Of a stretch of 64,000 bases of DNA, positions 50,320 to 58,653 are shown in pieces. Below the pieces are notes generated by a model. It saw nothing but the letters and a program-made list of their open reading frames with translations. It did not search any database and was not told where the DNA came from. Within the stretch, counting starts at the first letter, position 1. Each line of letters starts with the position of its first letter. A program made the position numbers and the translations under genes. This DNA is from JADJOY01 sp016713535 [NCBI: Deltaproteobacteria bacterium] (GTDB lineage: Bacteria > JADJOY01): positions 309,187 to 373,186 of the forward strand of contig JADJOY010000010.1 of assembly GCA_016713535.1 (NCBI GenBank), written 5' to 3'.

Positions 50320-52559
50320 TCACGGGTGGTCGTAGCCGATGATGTCGGACAGCGCGGGGGCACGGGAGATGGCGTGCGCGGCGAGCCGTCCGGAGATGAC
50401 CGCCGCTTCCACGCATCCAGCGTTGAAGCCGGCGTCGGTCCAGTCCCCGCAGATCGAGAGATTGTCGTACGTCGGATCGAGCGGGGAGATCCGGTACTTG
50501 GAGGTTCCGGGCAAGGATAGCGTGTAGCGATCGGACGGGTTCACGTTGGCCGTCCAGAATTGCGTGTCGAACCGTTCCGGCCCCGCGGGACCGGAACACC
50601 GTTCGCTGCCCTCGATGGCGGACGCCAGCAGATCCCAGCGGAACCGGTTCGAGCCGTCGAGGACCTTGGGCCACAGGTGCTTGAGGTCGTGCTCGAGGAA
50701 TCGAACCGAGTTGCTTCGGACCTGAGCCCGCTTGCGGCCCTCATACCCTGGCTCGGCACGGATCTCGCTCAAGCGCGCCGCGGTCGCGGCTGGATCCTCC
50801 CGAAGCCGCCTCGCCTCGTTCGGATCCAGGTGTTCCCAGTCGATCTCGGGAAGGACGTTGCAGAAATACCCGAGCCCGCGGGGTGGGTGTGCCCAGCGCT
50901 CCATGGGCAGCAGATGGCGCATGTCCGCCCAGGTGTCGAAGGGCTCGACGAAGCCCGACAAGTTGATCGCGCGATCATCCGGCCAGCCGAGGTCGTGAGG
51001 ACTGGCGTGCAGCCACACCTGAAAGGCCTGTGTCGCGACTCCCTTCACGTTCGACACCATGTCGCGCCAGCGAGCGTCGCGCTCGACGAAGTCCGCGCAC
51101 ACGTGAGGAACGGCGCCGAGACCGATGCCGAGCACCACGAAGTCGAAGTCCTCGCCGACCCGAAGCTCCCGCTTGGCGACGCATCGGGTGTCGGAGTGAG
51201 ACTCGAACTGCCGGCCTTCGGCCTTCAGCGTCGCGCCGTCCTCCAACTGCTCCCAGAGCGGCGTGGCGGGCCAACACGGGAGCCCACCCACGTCGATCAA
51301 CGGCCGGTAGCCCGATGGGTCTTTGAGCCGGGCCTGAACGTCGAACTCCAGCGCCTCGACGTACGGCGACTCTCCGACGCCGAGCTTGGACGGAGCGGGA
51401 AGGCGAGCTCTGGTCAGGCGATGGAAGAACTCGAAGTGGACCCCCCTGCGGCGCAGTACTTCGTACAAGGGGCCGAAGACGACGTCGCCCATGCCTGCTT
51501 GCATCGCCCAGAAGAACGAGCCCCGGTAGGTGAAGAACGATCTCACCGTCCCGCGCAGCGCCTGCGCGGCGGAGATGCGCATGCGCGACGGATCGCCGTC
51601 CTCGTAAGCGAACCCCAGGTCGTAGAGCGCGCGGATGAAGCCGCTGTTCAGAGAGCTTTCGGATGCACCGTTGAGACGTAGCCACTCGCGGCAATCGTAG
51701 TCGTCGATCGCATCGAATCCGCGTTCGTCGAAGGGTATTCCGTGGCGGATCTCACCCTTGAGCGTGGCGAGCACCAGGTCCACCACCTCCCAGACTCGTC
51801 GCAGGGTCGTCTCGCCCTCGAGCTTCGAGTCGAGCTGCGCCTTCGCGCTGGTTCTCACCGACTCGAGCGCGCGCAAGAGGAGGTTCTCGGGAAAGCGGCC
51901 GACGGACTCGACCGCCAAGTCGAGCACCGCGAGCGCCTCGCTGACGGCCGCTAGAGTCGCCATCTCTCCGACGCCGAAAACTCGCGCGAGCATTCCTCTC
52001 GCCGCCTCCGCCGACATCCTCGGCCGCGTCGCGGAGCGCGTGGGCTCACCCGCGCGCAACGACCCCGCCCCTCCCAGCAGAGTGCCGAGTAGGGCCTGGA
52101 CCAGCAGCGCCGATCGACGCATGTACTCGGCCACGGAAAACCGCTGACCGGGCGGGAATCCGTCTCCAGGCAATCCGTCCATTGGAGGCAACACCGTCCC
52201 CCAGGCGAGCCAATCGCCGGCGGGGTGTGGTCGGCGATGCCCACCAGCGGTGCTGGCTTGAAGGCGTCTTGCCAGGTTGCGAGTGGACAACTGGCTGGGT
52301 CGCGACCCAGCTCCTCGTAGCAGTCGCGCATCAGCCTGAACGCATTTTCGTAAAAGCCCATCCACAGGTGCAGCCCGTGCTCCTCGATGCGTGCGGACGG
52401 GCCACGTCCGGAGGCGCCCTTTCCGCCGAGGCGCCAGCCGACCTGGTAAACGGTCACCTCGTAGCGGCCTTGGTGGCGAGGCTGCGTCAGCTCGAATGCC
52501 GTGGTCAGAGCAGCACAACCGCCACCCACCACGGCGACTCGGATCGGCTTGGATCCCAT
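50320..52559 (-). CDS. Large FAD-dependent desaturase/amine-oxidase-like protein, frameshifted
   Basis: About 746 residues from ATG 52559. RVAVVGGGCAALTTAFELT is the FAD Rossmann loop, WRLGGKGASGRG the R-x-G-G-(R/K) motif, and EEHGLHLWMGFYENAFRLM the phytoene-desaturase-like H-x-x-G-F/M-x-N region. The frame breaks near 52215; the rest contains a long helical insert (MATLAAVSEALAVLDLAVE), DFVVLGIGLGAVPHVC and the C-terminal FAD motif LSICGDWTDAGFNAGCVEAAVISG. It belongs with hydroxysqualene dehydroxylase and carotenoid desaturase relatives but is longer. A polyprenyl or fatty chain substrate is inferred from its prenyl-synthase neighbour. Confidence 0.8.
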
Positions 52560-52590
52560 CGATGAACCTCAAGGCGAAGGCCGGGGGAGA

Positions 52591-53648
52591 TCAGTCGAGA
52601 TCCTCACGGATCACGCCAGGGAATTGCAGAGCGAAGTCCGGGCCGAAAATACGGCCGGGGGTTTGGAAGCCACGCACCCAGTCGCCGTCGAGGACCCGTG
52701 CCGCTACCGCGATCGCTGTCAGAGCGGTGAACCGGTACGCCTCGGGTCCGGTCAGTCGGGATGTTGCCCTGGAGCCGGCGCCATCCTCCGCCGTCGCCAC
52801 GATCACCGTTTCGAGCAGCTCCCGCTCCTCGAGCGAGGGGCCGTCCGGCAACCGATCGGTCATCCACGCGAGCCACCCTCGTAGCGCCGGCGTCGCCAGG
52901 ACCCGCCCGTAGAGTCGGTTGCACAGCGACATCATCCGATGCTCGGCCGTCGCCTCGAAGTAGACTTGGATTTCGGGGATTCCGGTTGTGTACCACGCGC
53001 TCGCGACGTCTCCCAGCTCACGAGGACCCCTTCGCGAGGCCCGTATCCGAAGTCGAAGCGATGGACCTCGGTTGGATCGGGTGCCTTCCGGACGTGGCCG
53101 CCACGTCGGACCAGGATCGGGGTTCCCGCATTCGCTATGAGCGTCTTGACCGAGCCCCGCGATGCGGCCACGAGCCCGGACACTCCGAGGCGCAGGCGTC
53201 TGGCTCGAGGCAGTCGCCGGTGTACGTGGGCGGCCAATCCGTCAGAGGGAACCACGTCGAAGCCGACCGCCGGCATGATCATCACGCCCGCCGTCCGAGC
53301 GTCGCGGTCGCGGCAGGCAGCGGCCTCGATCGTCTCGATTTCGCCGCTGACATCGAGGTAGTGGGTTCGGGTCGCGAGGCAGGCCTCGATCATCGGAGTC
53401 GAAGTCGCTGCGAACGGGCCGGCGGCGTGCAACACGACATCGATGTCCGTGAGGGCCGAACGGAGGCCGATCGGATCGTCGAGCTGCGCGACTCGACACT
53501 CCAGGCCCAACGCAGCGGCGATCGGTTCGAGGCGAGTCGAGCTCCGCCCGCCGAGGACGGGCCGCAGCCCCTGAGCGCACGCGCTATCGACGATCAGCCT
53601 TCCAGTGTAGCCCGTAGCCCCGTATACCCTCAGCGGCGACACGGACAC
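52591..53648 (-). CDS. Saccharopine-dehydrogenase-like NADP oxidoreductase (trans-acting enoyl-reductase type), frameshifted
   Basis: About 352 residues from GTG 53648 (GAGAGG upstream). RVYGATGYTGRLIVDSA is the NADP loop. GGRSSTRLEPIAAALG, VLHAAGPFAATSTPMIEAC and THYLDVSGEIETIE are classic for this family. The frame breaks near 53022; the correct frame reads DVASAWYTTGIPEIQVYF and ends GPDFALQFPGVIREDLD. Members reduce polyketide or prenyl enoyl groups in mycobacteria. It is first in the leftward arm, 32 bp from the divergent gene at 53681, so one short region drives both arms. Confidence 0.8.
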
Positions 53649-53680
53649 CTCTCGGGATCGCCCAGTCGGGGACGACGAGC

Positions 53681-54502
53681 GTGCGAAAGGTTAACATCGG
53701 GCCCGACGTGGAAGTACTACCGAGACGATTCGACTTCGTGGAGCGCGGGCTCTCCCGCGTGGACGCGGGCGTCGGTGTCGTCGGCCAAGCGGTGTTCCAC
53801 GGCTGTATCGTGACGCTCTCCTGGCCGCGCGCCTGGGCCGAGCGCTTGCTGCCGGATGGGTTGGCGCTCGCGACGCCGGGTGGGAGCGACCGCCCACCCA
53901 ATCATCCGGTTGTCGCCATCTTCGGCGAGCAGACGCAGGGCGCCACGGTTTTTGGTGGCGTCCCGTTGCCGATGAACATCCGCTATCCGGAGTTCGCGAT
54001 CGCGATCCCGTTCGTCCAACGCCCCGGTTCACACCGGATCCAGACGTTCGTGCCCGCTATGGGCTCGGGCTATTTCCCGGCCATCTGGCATGGGAACCAG
54101 TTCTACGGCTTCTCGAAGGCGCGGATCACGATCGAGCGTCGAGGTTCGCTGGTCTGGATGAGCGGGCCGACCGGCGGCTTGTGGATGCATGCCGCGGTCG
54201 CAGCCGAGACTCGATGGAGCCGCAGGCGAGAACTCGAGGGGACCGCGCTCGACGAGATCGAGGCGGCCCTGCGGTTGCCCATCCTCGGCCAGCGCGCTGA
54301 TGGATCGCTGGTGCAGTCCTGGTGGGACCTCGCGTTCCGTCATTCATTGGTCCGCGTCTGTAGCGCCTGGGTGGCGTTCGAGAAGGCGTTCGTCGCCGGC
54401 CTGCCCGTCGGGGTTCACCAAGCCGAGCCGCTGCACTCCGTCGAGGTGCGCGGGATGTTGTGGCAGCTCTCGTGGCCGACGCGGTTCGACCGGGAGGCCT
54501 GA
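53681..54502 (+). CDS. Acetoacetate-decarboxylase-like protein
   Basis: 273 residues. The middle section GGVPLPMNIRYPEFAIAIPF, PAMGSGYFPAIWHGNQFYGF and SKARITIERRGSLVW looks like the beta-cone fold of acetoacetate decarboxylases, in which a Lys forms a Schiff base. A Lys is present in GFSKARITI, but I cannot place it with certainty. The Trp-rich end is WQLSWPTRFD. GTG 53681 is assumed; GTG 53708 is possible. First gene of the rightward arm. Decarboxylation or reshaping of a beta-keto product is plausible from context only. Confidence 0.5.
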   Translation: MRKVNIGPDVEVLPRRFDFVERGLSRVDAGVGVVGQAVFHGCIVTLSWPRAWAERLLPDGLALATPGGSDRPPNHPVVAIFGEQTQGATVFGGVPLPMNIRYPEFAIAIPFVQRPGSHRIQTFVPAMGSGYFPAIWHGNQFYGFSKARITIERRGSLVWMSGPTGGLWMHAAVAAETRWSRRRELEGTALDEIEAALRLPILGQRADGSLVQSWWDLAFRHSLVRVCSAWVAFEKAFVAGLPVGVHQAEPLHSVEVRGMLWQLSWPTRFDREA

Positions 54503-54638
54503 CGCGCATGTAACGCGCATCCGGCTCTCGGGCGGGGCGTCGTTCTACGGTGGTGGCGATTGTCTCGACGCCGTCAGGTGAAATTGGTATGAATCCATAC
54601 TGGATCCCGCAGCGAGGACGAATCGGAGGAAAGGCGGC

Positions 54639-55513
54639 ATGGCGGCACCCGACCCCATCCGAAGGGCGCTCTGGAGCAGCTATTTCCCGTCGTGGGGTGG
54701 GACCTTGCGGCCGGGCGCGCGCGGCACCCGGGAAGACTGTCTGCCGTTGCGACTGGGTGAGGTGTTGGATCTCCTCGTCTCCGAGCGGCACCGTCAGTTG
54801 CGAGCGAATGTCCCGCGGGCTGTGTTAGGGGCCGCACTGTGGAACCTGCTCGGGCGGGCCGATGAGATGGACTCGAACCTGAAACCGCTGTTCGAGTTCG
54901 CGGTTAAGGATTCGCTGGGCTTCGAAAGCCTCGATCTCGCCAGGCGGTCCTTCGGGGACCGGACGAATGGCGCGGTGCCCCCACTCGGCACAGGCGCTCT
55001 AAAGAAGGTTCTTGAATCGTCACTGCTCGTGACCGACGACGGATTGACCTGCACCGCGACTGCGGAGCTCCTCGTGGATCGAAAGTTCGAGGAGATCAAG
55101 GTGGTCGCGACGGACCTGGACGAGGCCGCCGGGCGCGCGAGGCTGTTTTGGGAGTTCGCCGATTCGCCGGACGAACGATCGGCGAGCCAGGTCCAGGCCG
55201 TTCGATCAAGATCCATCTGCCGAACCGGTCGCCCGCTGTCGTGGCGATGCGTGTTGGGATCGGATTCACTCAGTCCAGTGCCCGCGCGGACCTCGAACTG
55301 GATCCGGATCCGGCCAGCCGGCGGGACTCACCGTTCTCCGCGTACAGCGGCCTGATCGAGGCTTCGAAGGAGCCCGGTCGCCCGGGCGTAACCCGGCTCC
55401 GTCAAGAACGCTCGGTTCGATTCGATCCTTGGCACCTCAGCGCTTTCCGCGTGCAGACGCTCATGTACCTGCTCACCGGCGAATCGTTGGCGCTGGCGCT
55501 CGGGCCGGTCTGA
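54639..55513 (+). CDS. Protein of unknown function, frameshifted
   Basis: About 291 residues. The ATG at 54639 follows CGGAGGAAAGG, a strong ribosome binding site. The N-terminal half is helical (LRLGEVLDLLVSERHRQL, ANVPRAVLGAALWNLLG). The second half is beta-rich (LLVDRKFEEIKVVATDLDE). The frame breaks near 55205, after which it reads SIKIHLPNRSPAVVAMRVG and ends WHLSAFRVQTLMYLLTGE. No known motif or signal peptide. It lies 6 bp upstream of the next gene in the same operon. Confidence 0.55.
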
Positions 55514-55518
55514 TCCCG

Positions 55519-56172
55519 ATGAAGGCACCGATCCGCGAATGGGATGGTGTCTGGCCCGAAACGGTCACGCATCTGCGCGCAGCGGTGCTGGCCGCGGACT
55601 ACTATGGGCGGTTCGGGCTCGGTTCAGCGTCGCCGATCGGCGCGAGGTCTCCCGTGCATCCCGATCACGCGATCGGGATTTTCAATTCGTTGCGCCGGTC
55701 CTTCGGCATCCGGTGGGGATCCCCGTTCCCGACTCCGGCTCAGGTGCCTGGCCCCGTCGCGTACGCGAGCGAGTATCTGGACAAGGTGACACAGCGTTCG
55801 CTCAGGAAGCTGATTCGGGTCGGCTTTCGGCCCGCCCCGGTGAACGAGCCTAGACTTGAACGGATGATCCCGCGGAGCGGACTGACCCTTGGCACGGGCC
55901 GCGATCCGCATGTGAGCCAACTGCTCGCGGCGCCAGCTCGCCTCGCGGCGCGCTCCTCGCTGCCGCCTCCGGCCGGCGGCTCGAGGGAAATCGATGGGCG
56001 ACTACCGAACCCGAACGAATCGACTGATACGACGGTGGTTCGGCCGCGTCATTCCGAGGCCCCGACCCGAGCGCCGACGCGTTCGTGGAAGCCGACGCGC
56101 GTCACATTGGAGCAACGAGCGATCACGGCGACGAAGGAGCTGTGGGTCCACGGCCGGTGGAAGAAGTCATGA
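55519..56172 (+). CDS. Protein of unknown function
   Basis: 217 residues. ATG 55519. The N-terminal 115 residues look folded: EWDGVWPETVTHLRAAVLAA, YYGRFGLGSAS, AIGIFNSLRRSFGIRWGSPF and VAYASEYLDKVTQRSLRKL. The C-terminal third is Pro/Arg-rich and less convincing, so an undetected indel is possible, although its stop overlaps the next start as ATGA. No family recognised. Part of the rightward operon. Confidence 0.5.
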   Translation: MKAPIREWDGVWPETVTHLRAAVLAADYYGRFGLGSASPIGARSPVHPDHAIGIFNSLRRSFGIRWGSPFPTPAQVPGPVAYASEYLDKVTQRSLRKLIRVGFRPAPVNEPRLERMIPRSGLTLGTGRDPHVSQLLAAPARLAARSSLPPPAGGSREIDGRLPNPNESTDTTVVRPRHSEAPTRAPTRSWKPTRVTLEQRAITATKELWVHGRWKKS

Positions 56173-56606
56173 CGGCGCTCGATCCGAGGAGCTGGCCAGC
56201 GCGAAGCGTGTTCTTCGAAAGCATCGAAGTTCTGAATGCGAACACTTCGCGCCTGCCCGAGCTGGGGCGATCATGGTCCGGGAACATCCTGGAGACGTTC
56301 GTGGTGAACTGGAATACCGTCGAGTTCACGCGCTTTTGTACCGAGCTGGCCGTCGACGTGACGGTCGACGGCTCGGAAGGCAGAATGGATTACGGGCTCG
56401 TGTACGAGCGCAGCGGTGCGCTGATTCGTGACGACGGGTATCTTGAGATCCGCAGCGTTCCGGGTAAGCCCGGCTGGACGCACTATTTCGTTTCGAAGAC
56501 GGTCTGGTTCGCCTCGGACGTTCTGAACTTGCTGACACCTGCGGTGCTGACGCTGCGTGCGAACGAGCAGGCCGCCGCGTTTCTTTCCCCGATCCCACTC
56601 ATGTGA
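56169..56606 (+). CDS. Small beta-rich protein of unknown function
   Basis: 145 residues from ATG 56169, overlapping the upstream stop as ATGA. Beta-strand-rich core: FTRFCTELAVDVTVDGSEG, MDYGLVYERSGALIRDDGY, LEIRSVPGKPGWTHYFVSK. A final helix follows (DVLNLLTPAVLTLRANE). It may be a lipid-binding (SRPBCC or ADC-like) fold, but I see no diagnostic motif. Translationally coupled within the operon. Confidence 0.5.
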   Translation: MTALDPRSWPARSVFFESIEVLNANTSRLPELGRSWSGNILETFVVNWNTVEFTRFCTELAVDVTVDGSEGRMDYGLVYERSGALIRDDGYLEIRSVPGKPGWTHYFVSKTVWFASDVLNLLTPAVLTLRANEQAAAFLSPIPLM

Positions 56607-56621
56607 ACCACGGGAGGCACG

Positions 56622-56985
56622 GTGAGGACAGACCCACCGACTTCGGTCAACGAAGCTCGCAGTCATCTGGAGCGCTGCTCGAGCAAAGTTCGATCGGTTG
56701 CTGGAGATCCAGCACCGCGGGCTCGATGCTTACGCGACCTTCGCGACGGCGATCATCCGGGATGCGAAGAACGGCGAGTTCGCGCCCAAGAGGTTCATCA
56801 GTGCCTGGTGCGATCTGTCGGAGGCTTGGATCAGGAACGGCTTTGCCTTGCTCGACGTCTTCATGCCGTCGCCGGCGCGCGTTGCACCCATGGCCTCCCC
56901 CGCGGGTGGCGATGGAACCACGGAAAAGCCGTCGGCCAGCGCACTGAGCTCGGTCGTCGCGGCGGAAGCGTCCTCGGAAAAGTGA
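56622..56985 (+). CDS. Helical-hairpin (phasin-like) protein, frameshifted
   Basis: About 121 residues from GTG 56622 with GGGAGG six bases upstream. It begins RTDPPTSVNEARSHLERCS and the frame breaks near 56686 in AAA; removing one A gives FDRLLEIQHRGLDAYATF. Helix 1 is about 25 residues and helix 2 (PKRFISAWCDLSEAWIRNG, FALLDVF) about 26. A low-complexity Ala/Ser/Pro tail follows. The helix pair resembles phasins, which coat polyester or lipid granules, and aligns by eye with the hairpins in the proteins at 49.5-50.3 and 57.1-57.8 kb. Confidence 0.55.
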
Positions 56986-57066
56986 CCAGAAAGCCAGCTC
57001 GTACACGCTCCACGCCGAATCATGCCGGATGAACCGACGATGCCCAAGGTCACGGGCCGAGGCACC

Positions 57067-57783
57067 ATGTCGAACGAAGAAGCGGAATCGCAGCGCGACG
57101 AAGCTCGCATCCCGCCGCCAGATACGCGGCCCACGCTCGAACGAGCACTCGTCGGGGCGGTTCGCCTCGGTGAAAACATCGTGGGTCGTTGGGAGGACTA
57201 CTCGTCCGACTTGCTCAGAAGGCTGGCGAACAAGAACGTGCTCGACCCAACCGGCTGGGTGTCGAGCTACGTCGAGCTTTCGAAGGGTGTTCTTTCGGAC
57301 TTCGGGCTCTTCCTTCGAGAAGTCTCCGGGCAGCGGGGGCGCCCGACGGAGGACTTCGTTCGGCGCTACGTGGTGCACGTCCCGGCCGGCCAGGCCCGGA
57401 CGCAGCTCGAGATCGAGCTACCGTTCGAGCCTCCAACTGGTGCGGTCGTCGATCCCGCGGGAGTCGCGACTCCGGCGGTGCTGGGGTGCGACTCGTTCCG
57501 CTGGAGCGACGGAAGCGGGTCGTTGGGTCTCCCGGGGTCGACGGTCGACTTCCGCTTCAGTCCCGCCGAGGAGCGCCCATGGACGGCCACGATGGTGCTG
57601 AGCGGCTTACCGGACCCCGCGAAGGATTCGAGAGTTCAACCGGGTGTGTACCGCGCGCGCGTGTTTCACTTGACGCCTCCGCCGGGAAGCGGTGCCGAGG
57701 CGGATCCCCGGTCGCGTTCGTGTTGGGGCGACACGATCGCGGTGGTCGACCTCGTGTTGGGAGTTCCGTCCACTACGGCTTAG
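57067..57783 (+). CDS. Helical-hairpin plus beta-sandwich protein, unknown function
   Basis: About 238 residues. ATG 57067 is preferred because CCGAGG precedes it; ATG 57022 would add 15 residues. The helical part (RALVGAVRLGENIVGRWEDY, TGWVSSYVELSKGVLSDFGL) is followed by a beta domain (RRYVVHVPAGQARTQLEIEL, VDFRFSPAEERPWTATMVL, VQPGVYRARVFHL). The layout copies the protein at 49544-50312, which sits in the opposite arm. The frame is intact. No catalytic motif and no signal peptide. Confidence 0.6.
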   Translation: MSNEEAESQRDEARIPPPDTRPTLERALVGAVRLGENIVGRWEDYSSDLLRRLANKNVLDPTGWVSSYVELSKGVLSDFGLFLREVSGQRGRPTEDFVRRYVVHVPAGQARTQLEIELPFEPPTGAVVDPAGVATPAVLGCDSFRWSDGSGSLGLPGSTVDFRFSPAEERPWTATMVLSGLPDPAKDSRVQPGVYRARVFHLTPPPGSGAEADPRSRSCWGDTIAVVDLVLGVPSTTA

Positions 57784-57933
57784 GGCGCACGCACGACGGC
57801 GTGCGGTGCTCGCGCAAGAACCGCCCTTGGCGCGGTCCACGCCCCTGGCTAGCCTTCTCCACTCCGTCGGGCTCGGATGCCCGACCGAGCACCGAAGCTG
57901 TTTGCGGTTTCCCGGGGAAGGAGAACGAGAACC

Positions 57934-58497
57934 ATGAGCCCAGTCGCGACAGGTACAAAGACCCTCGGTCCGAACTCAGGGACCGTCACCGTGAAGACCT
58001 TCAAGGAAGGCCTTCTGAGCAAGATGGGGCATGACCTGGTGATCGAGGCGCGCCAGTGGTCCGCGAAGATCCAGCTCGACTCGGCCGAACCGCCGGCGGG
58101 CTCGGTGGAGGTCGACCTCGACCCCAAGTCCCTGACGATCGTCGGCCCCGGCGATCTCAACGACAAGGACAAGGCCGAGATCCGCGGCAACATCGAGAAG
58201 GACGTGATCCAGTGGGCGAAGTTCCCCGAGATCAGGTTCAAGTCCAGCGCGGTCGAGAACGTGAAGAGCGCGGGCGGGAAGGGCACCGCGACCGTGAAGG
58301 GCCAGCTCACCCTGCACGGCCAGACGCAGCCGGTGGACTTGCCGGTGAGCTTCGAGGCGACCGCCAATGGCGTGCGCGTGACCGGAGAGGTGACGCTCGC
58401 TCAGACCCGCTTCGGCATCAAGCCGTACAAGGCTCCTCTCGGCGTGATCAAGGTGAAAGACGAGCTCAAGGTGCTGTGGGACTTCGTGGTCGGCTGA
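57934..58497 (+). CDS. YceI-family lipid/isoprenoid-binding-like protein
   Basis: 187 residues from ATG 57934 with GGGGAAGGAG upstream. TVTVKTFKEGLLSKMGHDLV and KFPEIRFKSSAVEN, then KGQLTLHGQTQPVDLPVSF and TRFGIKPYKAPLGVIKVKDE, are clear YceI lipocalin-like strands. YceI proteins bind isoprenoids such as polyprenyl pyrophosphate in a long cavity. This copy lacks a signal peptide, unlike the periplasmic form, so it is probably cytoplasmic. That fits the prenyl-synthase cluster around it. Confidence 0.9.
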   Translation: MSPVATGTKTLGPNSGTVTVKTFKEGLLSKMGHDLVIEARQWSAKIQLDSAEPPAGSVEVDLDPKSLTIVGPGDLNDKDKAEIRGNIEKDVIQWAKFPEIRFKSSAVENVKSAGGKGTATVKGQLTLHGQTQPVDLPVSFEATANGVRVTGEVTLAQTRFGIKPYKAPLGVIKVKDELKVLWDFVVG

Positions 58498-58653
58498 TCC
58501 CTGGGGTACAGACGGGGTTGCGATCGGTCGCGACCCAGGTCCCGATTGCTCGAGCCTTCCGTGCGCGCGCCGCGGGGCACCGCGGCGGCGCCGCTCGAGG
58601 GCGCCGGCGACCACCGGCAACGGACGCGGGTGTCGCTCTCGACGGAGGTGCCC

